Assembly (NCBI GenBank): GCA_903828675.1
Contig: CAIKND010000199.1
Span: 27,873 to 91,872 of the forward strand
DNA length: 64,000 nucleotides
From: an uncultured Acidobacteriaceae bacterium
Lineage (GTDB): Bacteria; Acidobacteriota; Terriglobia; Terriglobales; Acidobacteriaceae
Direction: 5' to 3'
The position numbers and the translations under genes were made by a program. Positions 25,793 to 33,581 of the stretch are shown here, piece after piece (the first letter of the stretch is position 1; every line of letters starts with the position of its first letter). Below the pieces are notes generated by a model. That model made no database searches, was not told the origin of the DNA, and saw only the letters and a program-made list of their open reading frames with translations.

Positions 25793-25850
25793 CCCAGGTC
25801 TGGATTTTCAGACCTGGGAATCGAGAACCTCCAGGGTTCGGGCTTTTTTC
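25793..25850 (+). terminator. Candidate terminator of the TAC operon
   Basis: CCCAGGTCTG (25793-25802) and CAGACCTGGG (25809-25818) form a perfect 10-bp hairpin with a six-base loop. A second weak hairpin (GAACC/GGTTC) is followed by a run of six T at 25844-25849. This composite could end the operon. Confidence 0.45.
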
Positions 25851-25876
25851 GCCCTCGCAATACATTGCAAAAACGG

Positions 25877-25882
25877 TATAAT
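25877..25882 (+). promoter_or_regulatory. -10 box for leaderless toxin-antitoxin mRNA
   Basis: Perfect TATAAT is followed by six bases (TAGACA) and ATG at 25889, with no ribosome-binding site. TCGCAA 16 bases before the hexamer is a weak -35. Confidence 0.5.
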
Positions 25883-25888
25883 TAGACA

Positions 25889-26497
25889 ATGCGATGGTCT
25901 GTCGGATTTCTCGATGAGGAGACCAAAGCGGCACTTGACGCTTTTCCCAACGATATCCGCGCCAGCTTTCAGCGCATTGTAGAACTGATTCAAGAACACG
26001 GCCTCGAACGGATACGCGAGCCCTACCTGAAGCACCTGGAAGGCCCGCTCTGGGAGATGCGCTTGAAGGGCAGGAGCGGAATCGCCCGCGCGGTCTATGT
26101 AACCGCAACCGGCATGCGCATTGTTGTCGTGCATGTCTTTGCCAAAAAAGACGTAGAAGACACCGCACAAGGAAATCAATCAGGCCCTGAAAAAGGCAAA
26201 GGAGGTCGAATGAAGACGAAATTCATCCCGGTGGAAGACTCGTTCAAGAAGTGGAAGAAGGACCCCAAGTACGTTGCGGCCTACGATGCATTGGAGGCGG
26301 AGTTCGCTCTTGCATCGGCCATGATCAAGGCCCGCGCCGATGCGGACATGACGCAGGAGCAGGTTGCCAAGGCGATGGGAACCACGCAGGCCGTAGTTGC
26401 CCGCCTCGAAAGCGGCAAGGTTCTGCCATCCACTCGCACCCTGGAGCGTTTCGCCAAAGCCACCCAAACCCGCCTGCGCATCAGCTTCGCGCGTTAA
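25889..26497 (+). CDS. HigB-type toxin fused in frame to an HTH antitoxin (frameshifted locus)
   Basis: A single 202-codon frame. Residues 1-87 are a Gp49/HigB toxin (LEGPLWEMRLKGRSGIARAVYV, VVHVFAKK). Residues about 108-202 are a complete Xre antitoxin. The 20-residue linker (from DVEDTAQG) resembles no toxin. In the +1 frame from 26157 the expected toxin tail is intact (KTPHKEINQALKKAKEVE) and ends at 26211-26213, overlapping the antitoxin ATG by four bases. The shift maps to a run of six A at 26144-26149; the original frame also has TAG at 26154. The toxin is probably inactive or altered; a sequencing error in the A-run is possible. Confidence 0.7.
   Translation: MRWSVGFLDEETKAALDAFPNDIRASFQRIVELIQEHGLERIREPYLKHLEGPLWEMRLKGRSGIARAVYVTATGMRIVVVHVFAKKDVEDTAQGNQSGPEKGKGGRMKTKFIPVEDSFKKWKKDPKYVAAYDALEAEFALASAMIKARADADMTQEQVAKAMGTTQAVVARLESGKVLPSTRTLERFAKATQTRLRISFAR
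26210..26497 (+). CDS. HTH antitoxin (internal start within fused frame)
   Basis: A 95-residue Xre-family antitoxin that can be made independently of the fusion. AAAGGAGGT lies immediately upstream of ATG at 26210. The helix-turn-helix is DMTQEQVAKAMGTTQAVVARLE (about residues 45-66). The N-terminal KTKFIPVEDSFKKWKKDPKYVAAYDALEAEF (key residues shown) is typical of antitoxins paired with Gp49 toxins. It likely binds both toxin and operator. Confidence 0.75.
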   Translation: MKTKFIPVEDSFKKWKKDPKYVAAYDALEAEFALASAMIKARADADMTQEQVAKAMGTTQAVVARLESGKVLPSTRTLERFAKATQTRLRISFAR

Positions 26498-26523
26498 GCC
26501 GTCGAGGCCACCGCCCCAACCGC

Positions 26524-27141
26524 CTACTTGCCGCTAGCCGGAGGCACCAACGCGTTCATCCGCAGATACTCGACAACCTGCCCATAATGGTCGAAGCAAT
26601 GAGCCACGCCAAACCCCGCCAGCGTCGAGCGCGTCTGCAAGCCCGGCTCCGGCGATTTGAGCACTTCAAACGCGTTGGCCACCGTCAACGTCGCAACCGC
26701 CTTGTGGGCAAACGCGAACGACCCGGCCAGCGCCGCTACAACGTCATCCTTCTTCGTCATCTTTGCAATGGCCCTGACGTCCACATCCGGCTTCAGTCCG
26801 CTCATGCTGCCAAACAGGAAATAGTTGGCCTGAGCCACATGGGTCGCCTGCTGGGCAAACGTCCTCACCGTCGCGAACTCGGTCGCCTGCCCCGGCACAA
26901 AGATGGCCGCGCTTGGCGCAAAATCGAACTTCTCGGCCGGCATCGCCTTGACTGCCCCCATCAACTCCGCTTCAACCAGGCTCAACTCCGAATCCAGTGC
27001 CGCAGCCGGGGTCGCTATCGTCCCTGCCTCCGGCGCTTTCGCCGCCCCGCCCGCGTTCATCTGCGCCGTCGCCGCCAAACCACTCATCCCCAATACACAA
27101 CACGCTGCCATCAACCGAATCTGCATCGCAAACCTCCTCAT
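26524..27141 (-). CDS. Exported DinB-like protein
   Basis: A 205-residue protein with a signal peptide (RLMAACCVLGMSGLAATAQ) and a helical DinB-superfamily domain. Metal-ligand-type histidines are seen in QQATHVAQANYFLFG and in GFGVAHCFDHYGQVVEYLR. Exported DinB proteins are frequent in Acidobacteriota; activity is unknown. ATG at 27141 has GGAGGA upstream; ATG at 27126 has AGGAGG six bases upstream and is an equally good choice. The GTG at 27165 seems too far out. Confidence 0.75.
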   Translation of the reverse strand: MRRFAMQIRLMAACCVLGMSGLAATAQMNAGGAAKAPEAGTIATPAAALDSELSLVEAELMGAVKAMPAEKFDFAPSAAIFVPGQATEFATVRTFAQQATHVAQANYFLFGSMSGLKPDVDVRAIAKMTKKDDVVAALAGSFAFAHKAVATLTVANAFEVLKSPEPGLQTRSTLAGFGVAHCFDHYGQVVEYLRMNALVPPASGK

Positions 27142-27530
27142 CGATTTTCTTCCTCCAGCGTTCACAGGTTACAGGAACGCCCCGCAGCTAGCACACATGT
27201 TGCGCTGAAAAACAGCATCGGAAGCCCACTCAACCCCGTCCCGGCATTTTGGTGTGGCGCCTTTGCTGTTCCCGTGTCAAAATCGTTTTCAATTTGAGAC
27301 GCCGGACGTTCTTTTCAACTTCCCCTGATCGCCGCCGCGTTGGCATCCACACGTTCGTCCATCGCATCAGCGTTGCGATCAGGCCTCGACCAGATAGTTA
27401 AACCGGATCGGGGCCCTTTCAAAACGGTAACTTGATAAGGGTTCTTCCGCAGCATGTAGAGCCCTCATTGATTTTGCCGGGTTTATACCGGGGATGAATC
27501 CCGGCCTACCGCCCGCGTGAGTTCTTGGGG
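27142..27530. other. Intergenic region, no recognised content
   Basis: 389 bases between the DinB-like gene start and the GGDEF gene stop. No gene, palindrome of the recurring family or clear promoter was seen, apart from a short CCGGG/CCCGG inverted repeat around 27480-27505. Confidence 0.4.
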
Positions 27531-28697
27531 CTAGACGACGCTTTGATAGCAGCCAACCACGGCGTTGCGGCCCGCCCTCTTGGCGTCATACATGGCCGCA
27601 TCCGCGCGCCTCATCAAGCCTTCCCAGTTGTCACCGTCGGAGTCAAGCTGGGCGACACCTGCACTGATCGTGAGCCGAATCGGTCCGGTTTCAAAGGGCA
27701 CATCGAGTTGTTCGATGGACTGTCTTATCCTTTCGGCGACGGCTATACCAGCTGAGACGGAAGTTTCCGGGAGGAGGATGGCAAACTCCTCACCTCCGGT
27801 TCGGGCAAGCAAGTCCTGGGTACGAAGCATCGACTTTGTTGCGCACACCAGCGCCCGAAGAGCGCAATCTCCGGCGGCGTGCCCACGCATATCGTTGAGG
27901 TGCTTGAAATTGTCTATGTCGATCACGATCATGCAGAGGGGACGATCGTGGCGAAAGCTGCGCGCGGTTTCCCGCTGGGCCGCTTCTTCCATGACCCTAC
28001 GATTGAGCGCCCCGGTGAGAGAGTCGATGCTGGCCTGCTCGGCCAACTCCCTTTGTAGTTCGGTGACCAGGAACCATAGAGCGCACATGACATTGATGGT
28101 GGCAAGGAAGGCCATGGCAGCCAGTGAATACATCCAACTCGGGTTGGACTGGGCATGGTCTGTCTCCCACGGTCGCATGTAGTGGAGATTTGTGAGGGCG
28201 GCCCGGTATGCGGCGACACCCATCTCCGCCAAGAGGACGATAGCAGATACCCGGGAAACAGCGATGAACGGTGGGTTGGCATTGTTGATGAGAATCCACG
28301 CGGTCGCGCCGCAGACCACAATAAACGGGATATTGATGAGATTGCCGCTGTAGGGAATCCTCATCAGGAACATCACAGTGTAAGCAGCGAGGAAGAATCC
28401 CACTAGAAACCACGGCCATGGTCTCGGCTTTGGTCCGCGAACAACGAACCAGCGCAAACCCATCATTTGCATCATGAACGAGACAAGGTAAAGCTCATTG
28501 GCGAGCATGGCGTTGGCTTCAGTGGGTACTCTCGCGATGAGTCCCTGCAGAATCAGCTTGCCCAGTCCAAGGATCATGCCACCGGCGAACCAGCGCATTC
28601 CGACGATGCGGGGGTAGTAGAACGCAAGGAGTGAGATGCACACCGTGAACACGGATACCGAGACAATGTTCGTAAAGAAGAAAGTTGCGTGATCCAT
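27531..28697 (-). CDS. Membrane diguanylate cyclase (GGDEF)
   Basis: A 388-residue protein. Seven or so hydrophobic segments occupy residues about 5-215. The C-terminal GGDEF domain follows (about 225-385), with the active-site motif GGEEF (RTGGEEFAILLPE) and DIDNFKHLNDMRGHAAGD for Mg/GTP binding. It should make cyclic di-GMP. The RxxD inhibitory site is not obvious upstream of GGEEF. The signal may be sensed by the membrane part. No neighbour suggests a target. Confidence 0.88.
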   Translation of the reverse strand: MDHATFFFTNIVSVSVFTVCISLLAFYYPRIVGMRWFAGGMILGLGKLILQGLIARVPTEANAMLANELYLVSFMMQMMGLRWFVVRGPKPRPWPWFLVGFFLAAYTVMFLMRIPYSGNLINIPFIVVCGATAWILINNANPPFIAVSRVSAIVLLAEMGVAAYRAALTNLHYMRPWETDHAQSNPSWMYSLAAMAFLATINVMCALWFLVTELQRELAEQASIDSLTGALNRRVMEEAAQRETARSFRHDRPLCMIVIDIDNFKHLNDMRGHAAGDCALRALVCATKSMLRTQDLLARTGGEEFAILLPETSVSAGIAVAERIRQSIEQLDVPFETGPIRLTISAGVAQLDSDGDNWEGLMRRADAAMYDAKRAGRNAVVGCYQSVV

Positions 28698-29015
28698 AGT
28701 TCAGAAACGTCCGTGTAGACCGGGCCGCTTTCGGTAGATTGCACTCTGCGTTATGTATCGGCTTATTAGCTGAAAGCCTACTCTTTTTCTCAGTTTGCAG
28801 AGTGGTTTCAAGCGGATGCTAAGGAGGATTCCTCTTCGCTTTCGAAATAAGTACAAGGCGAATGGTAACTTGCGGGCCGGTGAGGTGTGAATCCGGCTTT
28901 GTGCTGTCCCACCCTTGCGGCGAAAAAAGCCGCAAGGATGGGGCAAGAAACGGATGGCTGGTACAGAATGCTGGGACGGTGGATCCCTCAGCCTGGATCG
29001 AATTTGATCTTGCGC
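28698..29015. other. Intergenic region downstream of sdhB
   Basis: 318 bases with no gene. It holds one copy of the recurring palindrome (28908-28942). A minus-strand frame through here (to 28819) is an out-of-frame shadow of sdhB. Confidence 0.5.
28908..28942. repeat. CCCAYCC/GGRTGGG palindrome after sdhB
   Basis: Arms 28908-28921 (CCCACCCTTGCGGC) and 28929-28942 (GCCGCAAGGATGGG) pair over 14 bases with one wobble. It lies 74 bases past the sdhB stop. Confidence 0.75.
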
Positions 29016-29765
29016 TTATCCGCGCAGGAAGTCCTTCGCCTTCTGGATGATGACATCCCGGCTCACGTCGGAGATGGCGTTGGTGAGCGGAATCTGCTTG
29101 GGGCAGGCCTCGACGCAGTTTTGCGCAAAGCCGCACTCCTGAATGCCGCCGTCGCCGGCCAAAGCGCGCAGGCGGTCTTCCTTGAAGACCTTGCCGGTGG
29201 GGTGATTGTTGAAGAGCTTGACCTGGGCGATGGTGGCCGCGCCGACGAAGCCGGTTCCCTCGTTGAATTGCGGACAGACCTCCATGCAGCAAGTGCAGGA
29301 GATGCAGTTGGAGAGGGGGTAGTTGGCCTCCTGCTGCTGGGGGAAGACGCGGGGGCCTGAGCCGAGATCGTAGGTTCCGTCGACGGGAACCCAGGCCTTG
29401 ACGGCCATCAGGTTTTCGAAGAGGACGTGGCGATCGACCTGGAGGTCGCGCACCAGCGGGAACTTCGAGAGCGGCTCGACGCGGATGGGCTGCTCGAGAT
29501 TGTCGACCAGCGACGAGCAGGCCATGCGGGCCTTGCCGTTGATGCGCATGGCGCAGGAGCCGCAGATCTCTTCCAGGCAATTGGAGTCGTAGGTGATGGG
29601 CGTGGTCTCGCGGCCATCGGCGGTGACCGGGTTGGCGGCGATCTCCATCATGGCGGAGATGACGTTCATGCCGGGGCGCCACTCGAGTTCGAAGTTCTCC
29701 CATACGGCGGGGGCATCGGGGTTGGCCTGGCGCTTGATCTCGAATCGTACAGTCTTGGTTGCCAT
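29016..29765 (-). CDS. sdhB: Succinate dehydrogenase iron-sulfur subunit
   Basis: A 249-residue subunit that carries electrons from SdhA to the membrane anchor. The [2Fe-2S] motif is CLEEICGSCAMRINGKARMAC, shown here by its cysteines. The [4Fe-4S] motif is CISCTCCMEVCP and the [3Fe-4S] motif is CGFAQNCVEACP. ATG at 29765 has AAGGGAGA about ten bases upstream; the longer frame runs into sdhA. It is last in a minus-strand sdhC-sdhA-sdhB operon, 19 bases after sdhA. Confidence 0.95.
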   Translation of the reverse strand: MATKTVRFEIKRQANPDAPAVWENFELEWRPGMNVISAMMEIAANPVTADGRETTPITYDSNCLEEICGSCAMRINGKARMACSSLVDNLEQPIRVEPLSKFPLVRDLQVDRHVLFENLMAVKAWVPVDGTYDLGSGPRVFPQQQEANYPLSNCISCTCCMEVCPQFNEGTGFVGAATIAQVKLFNNHPTGKVFKEDRLRALAGDGGIQECGFAQNCVEACPKQIPLTNAISDVSRDVIIQKAKDFLRG

Positions 29766-29784
29766 GAGGCGTGTCTCCCTTTGC

Positions 29785-31563
29785 TTATTTCGCGGCGGTG
29801 TAACTGCGCGGGCGCGGCTTGATGAACTGCGTGTCGACTTCTTCGAACTCGAAGAGGGGACCGGCGGGTTCGCCGGTGAAGCTGGCCTTGGTGGTCTTGA
29901 GGAACTGCTCGTCGTTGCGGTCAGGGAAGTCGGGCTTGTAGTGAGCGCCACGGGATTCGTCGCGAAGCAGAGCGCCCTGGGCGACGACACGGGATAGCTC
30001 CAACATATTCTTCAACTGGCGGGCAAAGGCGAAGCTCGTGTTGGCCCACTGGCTGCGATCGCTGAGGTTGACGTTCTTGTAGCGGTCGAGGAGTTCGACA
30101 ACTTTCTCGTCGGCCTGCTTGAGTCCCTTGTTGTAGCGAATGACGGTGACGTGCTTGGTCATGGATTCGCCCAACTCGCGCCATAGCTTGAAGGGGTTCT
30201 CAGTGCCGGCGTTGTTGAGCAGCTTGCCGTTGATCTCGGCCTGGCGGGCGAGTTCAGCCGCGTGGCCTCCATCGCCTTCAGCATCGGGGAGGTTCTTGGC
30301 ATACTCCAGTGCGATGGGTCCGGAGCGGAAACCGCCGAAGATGCAACTGACCAGGGAGTTTGCGCCGAGGCGGTTGGCGCCGTGGTACTGGTACTCGCAC
30401 TCGCCAGCGGCAAAGATGCCGGGAATGCTGGTCATCTGGTTGAAGTCCACCCACAGGCCGCCCATGGTGTAGTGCACGCCGGGGAAGATCTTCATGGGCA
30501 CATCGCGCGGGTCGTCGCCAACGAATTTCTCGTAGATCTCGAGAATACCTTCGAGTTTGCGGTTCAGGGTGGCGCGGTCAATGTGAGTCAGGTCGAGGTA
30601 GACCATGGGCTGGCCGTCGAGACCGAGGCCCAGTTCGTAGACCACCTTGTGAATGGCGCGGGTGGCTACATCGCGCGGGACGAGGTTGCCGTATTTGGGA
30701 TACCACTCTTCAAGGAAATAGAAGCGCTCGGCGGCGGGAATCTGCTTGACGGGGCGCTTGTCGCCGGGAGTGCGTGGCACCCAGACGCGGCCACCCTCAC
30801 CGCGCGCGGACTCAGACATGAGGCGCAGCTTGTCTTCACCGGGGATGCAGGTGGGATGAACCTGGATGAACTCGCCGTTGCCATAGTAGGCACCCTGCTG
30901 GAAGATGGCGGACTGAGCGGAGCCGGTGCAGATGACAGAGTTAGTGCTTTTGCCGAAGAGGGCTCCGGTGCCGCCGGTGGCCAGGATGATGGCGTCGGCG
31001 TGGAAGGAGCGCAGTTCCATGGAGCGCAGATCGAGGGCGGTGATGCCGCGGGCCTGGCCTTTGGAGTCGAGCACGGCGGAGAGGAACTCCCAGCCCTCGA
31101 ACTTGCGGACCTTGCCGTCGGACTCGTGGCGGCGAACCTGCTCATCGAGCGCATAGAGCAACTGCTGGCCGGTGGTGGCTCCGGCAAAGGCGGTGCGGTT
31201 GTAGAGTGTGCCGCCGAAGCGGCGGAAATCGAGCAGGCCCTCGGGGGTGCGGTTGAAGGGCACGCCCATGCGATCAAGCAGGTCGATGATGGCCGGAGCG
31301 GCCTCGCACATGGCCTTGACGGGGGTCTGGTTGGCAAGGAAGTCGCCGCCGTAGATGGTGTCGTCGAAGTGCTTGTCTGTTGTGTCTCCCTCGCCCTTGA
31401 GATTCTTGGCGGCATTGATTCCGCCCTGGGCGCAAACCGAGTGAGAACGCTTGACTGGAACGATGGAAAACAGATCAACCGTGCCGCCGGCTTCGGCAAT
31501 CTTGATGACCGCCGCGAGCCCGGCCAGGCCTCCGCCAACCACGATGATTCTTGGTGCTGCCAT
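29785..31563 (-). CDS. sdhA: Succinate dehydrogenase flavoprotein subunit
   Basis: A 592-residue catalytic subunit oxidising succinate to fumarate. The FAD-binding motif is VVGGGLAGLAAVIKIAEAGG near the N-terminus. The His in RSHSVCAQGGINAA is the covalent-FAD residue. The substrate-site regions HPTCIPGEDKL, GVHYTMGGLWVD and GANRLGANSL are present. AGAGGA lies about seven bases before ATG. It lies 63 bases after sdhC and 19 before sdhB. The family branch resembles the single-anchor (B. subtilis-like) enzymes. Confidence 0.96.
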   Translation of the reverse strand: MAAPRIIVVGGGLAGLAAVIKIAEAGGTVDLFSIVPVKRSHSVCAQGGINAAKNLKGEGDTTDKHFDDTIYGGDFLANQTPVKAMCEAAPAIIDLLDRMGVPFNRTPEGLLDFRRFGGTLYNRTAFAGATTGQQLLYALDEQVRRHESDGKVRKFEGWEFLSAVLDSKGQARGITALDLRSMELRSFHADAIILATGGTGALFGKSTNSVICTGSAQSAIFQQGAYYGNGEFIQVHPTCIPGEDKLRLMSESARGEGGRVWVPRTPGDKRPVKQIPAAERFYFLEEWYPKYGNLVPRDVATRAIHKVVYELGLGLDGQPMVYLDLTHIDRATLNRKLEGILEIYEKFVGDDPRDVPMKIFPGVHYTMGGLWVDFNQMTSIPGIFAAGECEYQYHGANRLGANSLVSCIFGGFRSGPIALEYAKNLPDAEGDGGHAAELARQAEINGKLLNNAGTENPFKLWRELGESMTKHVTVIRYNKGLKQADEKVVELLDRYKNVNLSDRSQWANTSFAFARQLKNMLELSRVVAQGALLRDESRGAHYKPDFPDRNDEQFLKTTKASFTGEPAGPLFEFEEVDTQFIKPRPRSYTAAK

Positions 31564-31626
31564 TTGTCGATCCTCTTGAAAGATCAGGGGTCAGAGAACA
31601 GCTTCCAGCTAAAGGCCGGAACCAAT

Positions 31627-32385
31627 TCAGATGGAAATACCGCCGGGGTTGGCCGGTGCAGCCAAATAGGAGACTGGCAGATTTTCTGGAGTATTGGGGT
31701 ATCTGGGACCGACGAAGGCCCAGATACTGGCCAAGCCCATGACGGCAAGAATGATGCCGAAGACGGTGCAGGCGTAGCCCAGGCGCTTACGGGCGGTGAC
31801 GCCGGGGGTAAGGCCCCACTTGGCCGCGAAAAGCCAGATGCCGTAAGAGAAGTGCCAACAGATGGCGATCATGGCAACGATATAAACGGCGAGCATCCAC
31901 GGGTTGGCCAGTTCCTGCTGTACCTTGGCGAAGGCCGCCATGGGGTGCTCGGGAAGTTGAACGCCCATGAAGCGCTGACGAATGACGTGCTGGCCGATGT
32001 ACAGGATGGCTACCAGGCCGGTGTAGCGCTGGGCGGTATACATCCAGTTGCCGGACCAGGGGTAGTACACGAGGTTCGACTTGCCGCGCAGCCAGATGTA
32101 AACGCCGTAGACGCCGTGATAGAGGATGGGCAGAAAGATGAATGTCCACTCGAGCACCCGGACCAGCGGGAGGCCATTGAGGAACTTGACCTGAGCTCCG
32201 TAAGCGGCCGGACCTTTGAGGGCCTCGAAATTGGACAAAATGTGTTCGAGGAGAAAGGCACCGATGGGGATAATGCCGAGCAGCGAATGCAGTTTGCGCC
32301 AGAGAAATTCGGTTCCCTGACCGGCTCGCAGCGGCTGAACGCCGCGCTCGACTGTATGCGCGGCGGAAGATTGAGCGGTTGCCAT
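31627..32385 (-). CDS. sdhC: Succinate dehydrogenase cytochrome b subunit
   Basis: A 252-residue single membrane anchor of the cytochrome b558 type. Five hydrophobic segments are visible with candidate haem-ligand histidines (LHSLLGIIPIGAFLLEH, YHGVYGVYIWL, YIGQHVIRQRF, ICWHFSYGIWLF). A single large anchor in place of SdhC plus SdhD fits the sdhCAB layout of Gram-positive, epsilonproteobacterial and acidobacterial enzymes. It is first in the operon; a GGTGA-N6-TCACC palindrome and candidate -10 lie upstream. Confidence 0.9.
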   Translation of the reverse strand: MATAQSSAAHTVERGVQPLRAGQGTEFLWRKLHSLLGIIPIGAFLLEHILSNFEALKGPAAYGAQVKFLNGLPLVRVLEWTFIFLPILYHGVYGVYIWLRGKSNLVYYPWSGNWMYTAQRYTGLVAILYIGQHVIRQRFMGVQLPEHPMAAFAKVQQELANPWMLAVYIVAMIAICWHFSYGIWLFAAKWGLTPGVTARKRLGYACTVFGIILAVMGLASIWAFVGPRYPNTPENLPVSYLAAPANPGGISI

Positions 32386-32448
32386 GGACGTGTCGGCTCC
32401 TAAAGGCTGCAGGTCATAGAGGTTTCGGATTGAAGGGTTTGAAAGCGT

Positions 32449-32487
32449 CGTCTTATTTTAAAAGCATTATTGGTGACCTGCATCACC
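32449..32487 (-). promoter_or_regulatory. sdhCAB promoter with Crp/FNR-like operator
   Basis: GGTGACCTGCATCACC (32472-32487) is a perfect inverted repeat GGTGA-N6-TCACC with the Crp/FNR core. On the minus strand its centre is 19.5 bases before TAAAAT (32460-32455), a candidate -10. This is the same geometry as ccmF. A leader of about 60 bases follows to the sdhC ATG. Confidence 0.5.
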
Positions 32488-32539
32488 CTCGTCAAGGCGA
32501 TCGTTGTTTTTGAAATATTTATGGAGGGTCAACGCCAGA

Positions 32540-33163
32540 TTAGAGCAACAGCATTGGCAGCAGCGAGGCAAAGGCACGGCCGCGATGGCTGAGCGAAAGC
32601 TTGGTTGCGAGGTCGATTTCCGCCATGGTTCGGTCCAGATCCGGCAGATAGAAGAGGGGGTCGTAGCCGAACCCGCCGGTACCGCGCGGAGCCACCAGGA
32701 TCATCCCCTCAACCGAGCCTTCTGCTGTATAGAAGGGCAGCCCATCGCGCGCAGCCACCAGCACGCAGCGATAGCGCGCGGTGCGCTGCGCCTCGGGAAC
32801 GGCGGTCATCCGCTGCAAGAGAACGATGTTGTTCCAGACATCGGTGTTGTCGTTGGCGTCGGGCGAGTCGACCATGCCGGAGTCCGCGGCAAAGCGGGCG
32901 GATCGTACGCCGGGCTCGCCGCCCAATGCGTCTACCTCGAGGCCGGAGTCGTCTGCCAAAACCAACGCACCGGGCGCGAAGCGGGAGTAGTAGACGGCCT
33001 TGAGGGTGGCGTTGGCTGCAAATGTAGCGCCGTTCTCCTCAGGTGCCGGGATGGTCGCAAGGGCCGGCAACGGATCGATAGATATGGAGTAGGCCTGGGC
33101 GGCCGTGCGGAAGTCGTTCAATTTGCCCTGGCTGGAGGTGGCGGCGTAAAGGCGAAGAGCCAT
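32540..33163 (-). CDS. rdgB: RdgB/HAM1-type non-canonical purine NTP pyrophosphatase
   Basis: A 207-residue housecleaning enzyme that hydrolyses dITP/XTP to the monophosphate. The N-terminal substrate loop AATSSQGKLNDF, the central VLADDSGLEVDALGGEPGVRSARFA (key acidic pair DD), and GTGGFGYDPLFY are all present. LSHRGRA near the C-terminus is the typical end motif. ATG at 33163 has TAAACT exactly six bases upstream and no ribosome-binding site, so the mRNA may be leaderless. Confidence 0.93.
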   Translation of the reverse strand: MALRLYAATSSQGKLNDFRTAAQAYSISIDPLPALATIPAPEENGATFAANATLKAVYYSRFAPGALVLADDSGLEVDALGGEPGVRSARFAADSGMVDSPDANDNTDVWNNIVLLQRMTAVPEAQRTARYRCVLVAARDGLPFYTAEGSVEGMILVAPRGTGGFGYDPLFYLPDLDRTMAEIDLATKLSLSHRGRAFASLLPMLLL

Positions 33164-33169
33164 GAAGAG

Positions 33170-33207
33170 AGTTTACCGGGCGCGGCCGTTGTTTGATCAC
33201 TTTCAAA
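33170..33207 (-). promoter_or_regulatory. rdgB -10 box and FNR-like palindrome
   Basis: Minus-strand TAAACT (33175-33170) lies six bases before ATG. TTTGATCACTTTCAAA (33192-33207) is a perfect TTTGA-N6-TCAAA inverted repeat resembling FNR sites. It would overlap the -35 zone of the leaderless promoter. Confidence 0.35.
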
Positions 33208-33454
33208 GCCTTGCCGGGTGCTGTTCAGTCAGGTCACGGAGAATCATTGACAAAGGCATCCTGAGTTCAATAATGTTGTTCCGCTTGTAAACTATTTCAT
33301 TTGAGGAAGTCCTGCAGACGAATTCAGGCCTTTCAGCCGAGCCATTCAGCCACGCTGTGAAAGCTTGACGGACGGCTTGACCGGGTAATTTCAGCAGGAT
33401 TTCCAGGGCGTTTTCTGTTTAGGTGTCTAGGGTTGAGTTTGAGATTCATGCTAT

Positions 33455-33489
33455 CCCACCCTTGAATCAAAGGACGATTCAAGGATGGG
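33455..33489. repeat. CCCAYCC/GGRTGGG palindrome upstream of GH78
   Basis: Arms 33455-33468 (CCCACCCTTGAATC) and 33476-33489 (GATTCAAGGATGGG) pair over 14 bases with one wobble. This is the only copy in a divergent intergenic region. Confidence 0.7.
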
Positions 33490-33581
33490 GCACCCAAATG
33501 ATTGTTCACACTCGCATCGAAAACGCTCTAAATGGAAGTGAAACCGAACCACAAACGGCTTTTTCGGGAGCGAGCGAAGAG

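Larger units (their letters stand above)
33164..33581. other. Divergent intergenic region rdgB / GH78
   Basis: 418 bases without a supported gene. It contains the rdgB -10 box (33170-33175), an FNR-like palindrome TTTGA-N6-TCAAA (33192-33207) and a recurring CCCAYCC palindrome (33455-33489). The plus-strand frame opening at 33423 reads through the palindrome and is not considered coding before 33582. Confidence 0.5.

Noticed and set aside
28819..29703. 294-codon minus-strand frame overlapping sdhB
   Set aside because: Out-of-frame shadow of sdhB; all cluster cysteines are in the other frame.
30262..32403. 713-codon plus-strand frame across sdhA and sdhC
   Set aside because: It is antisense to clearly conserved sdh genes; composition is an antisense shadow and it crosses the sdhA-sdhC gap.
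33423..33581. N-terminal extension of the GH78 protein
   Set aside because: It reads through a recurring palindrome and precedes the signal peptide.
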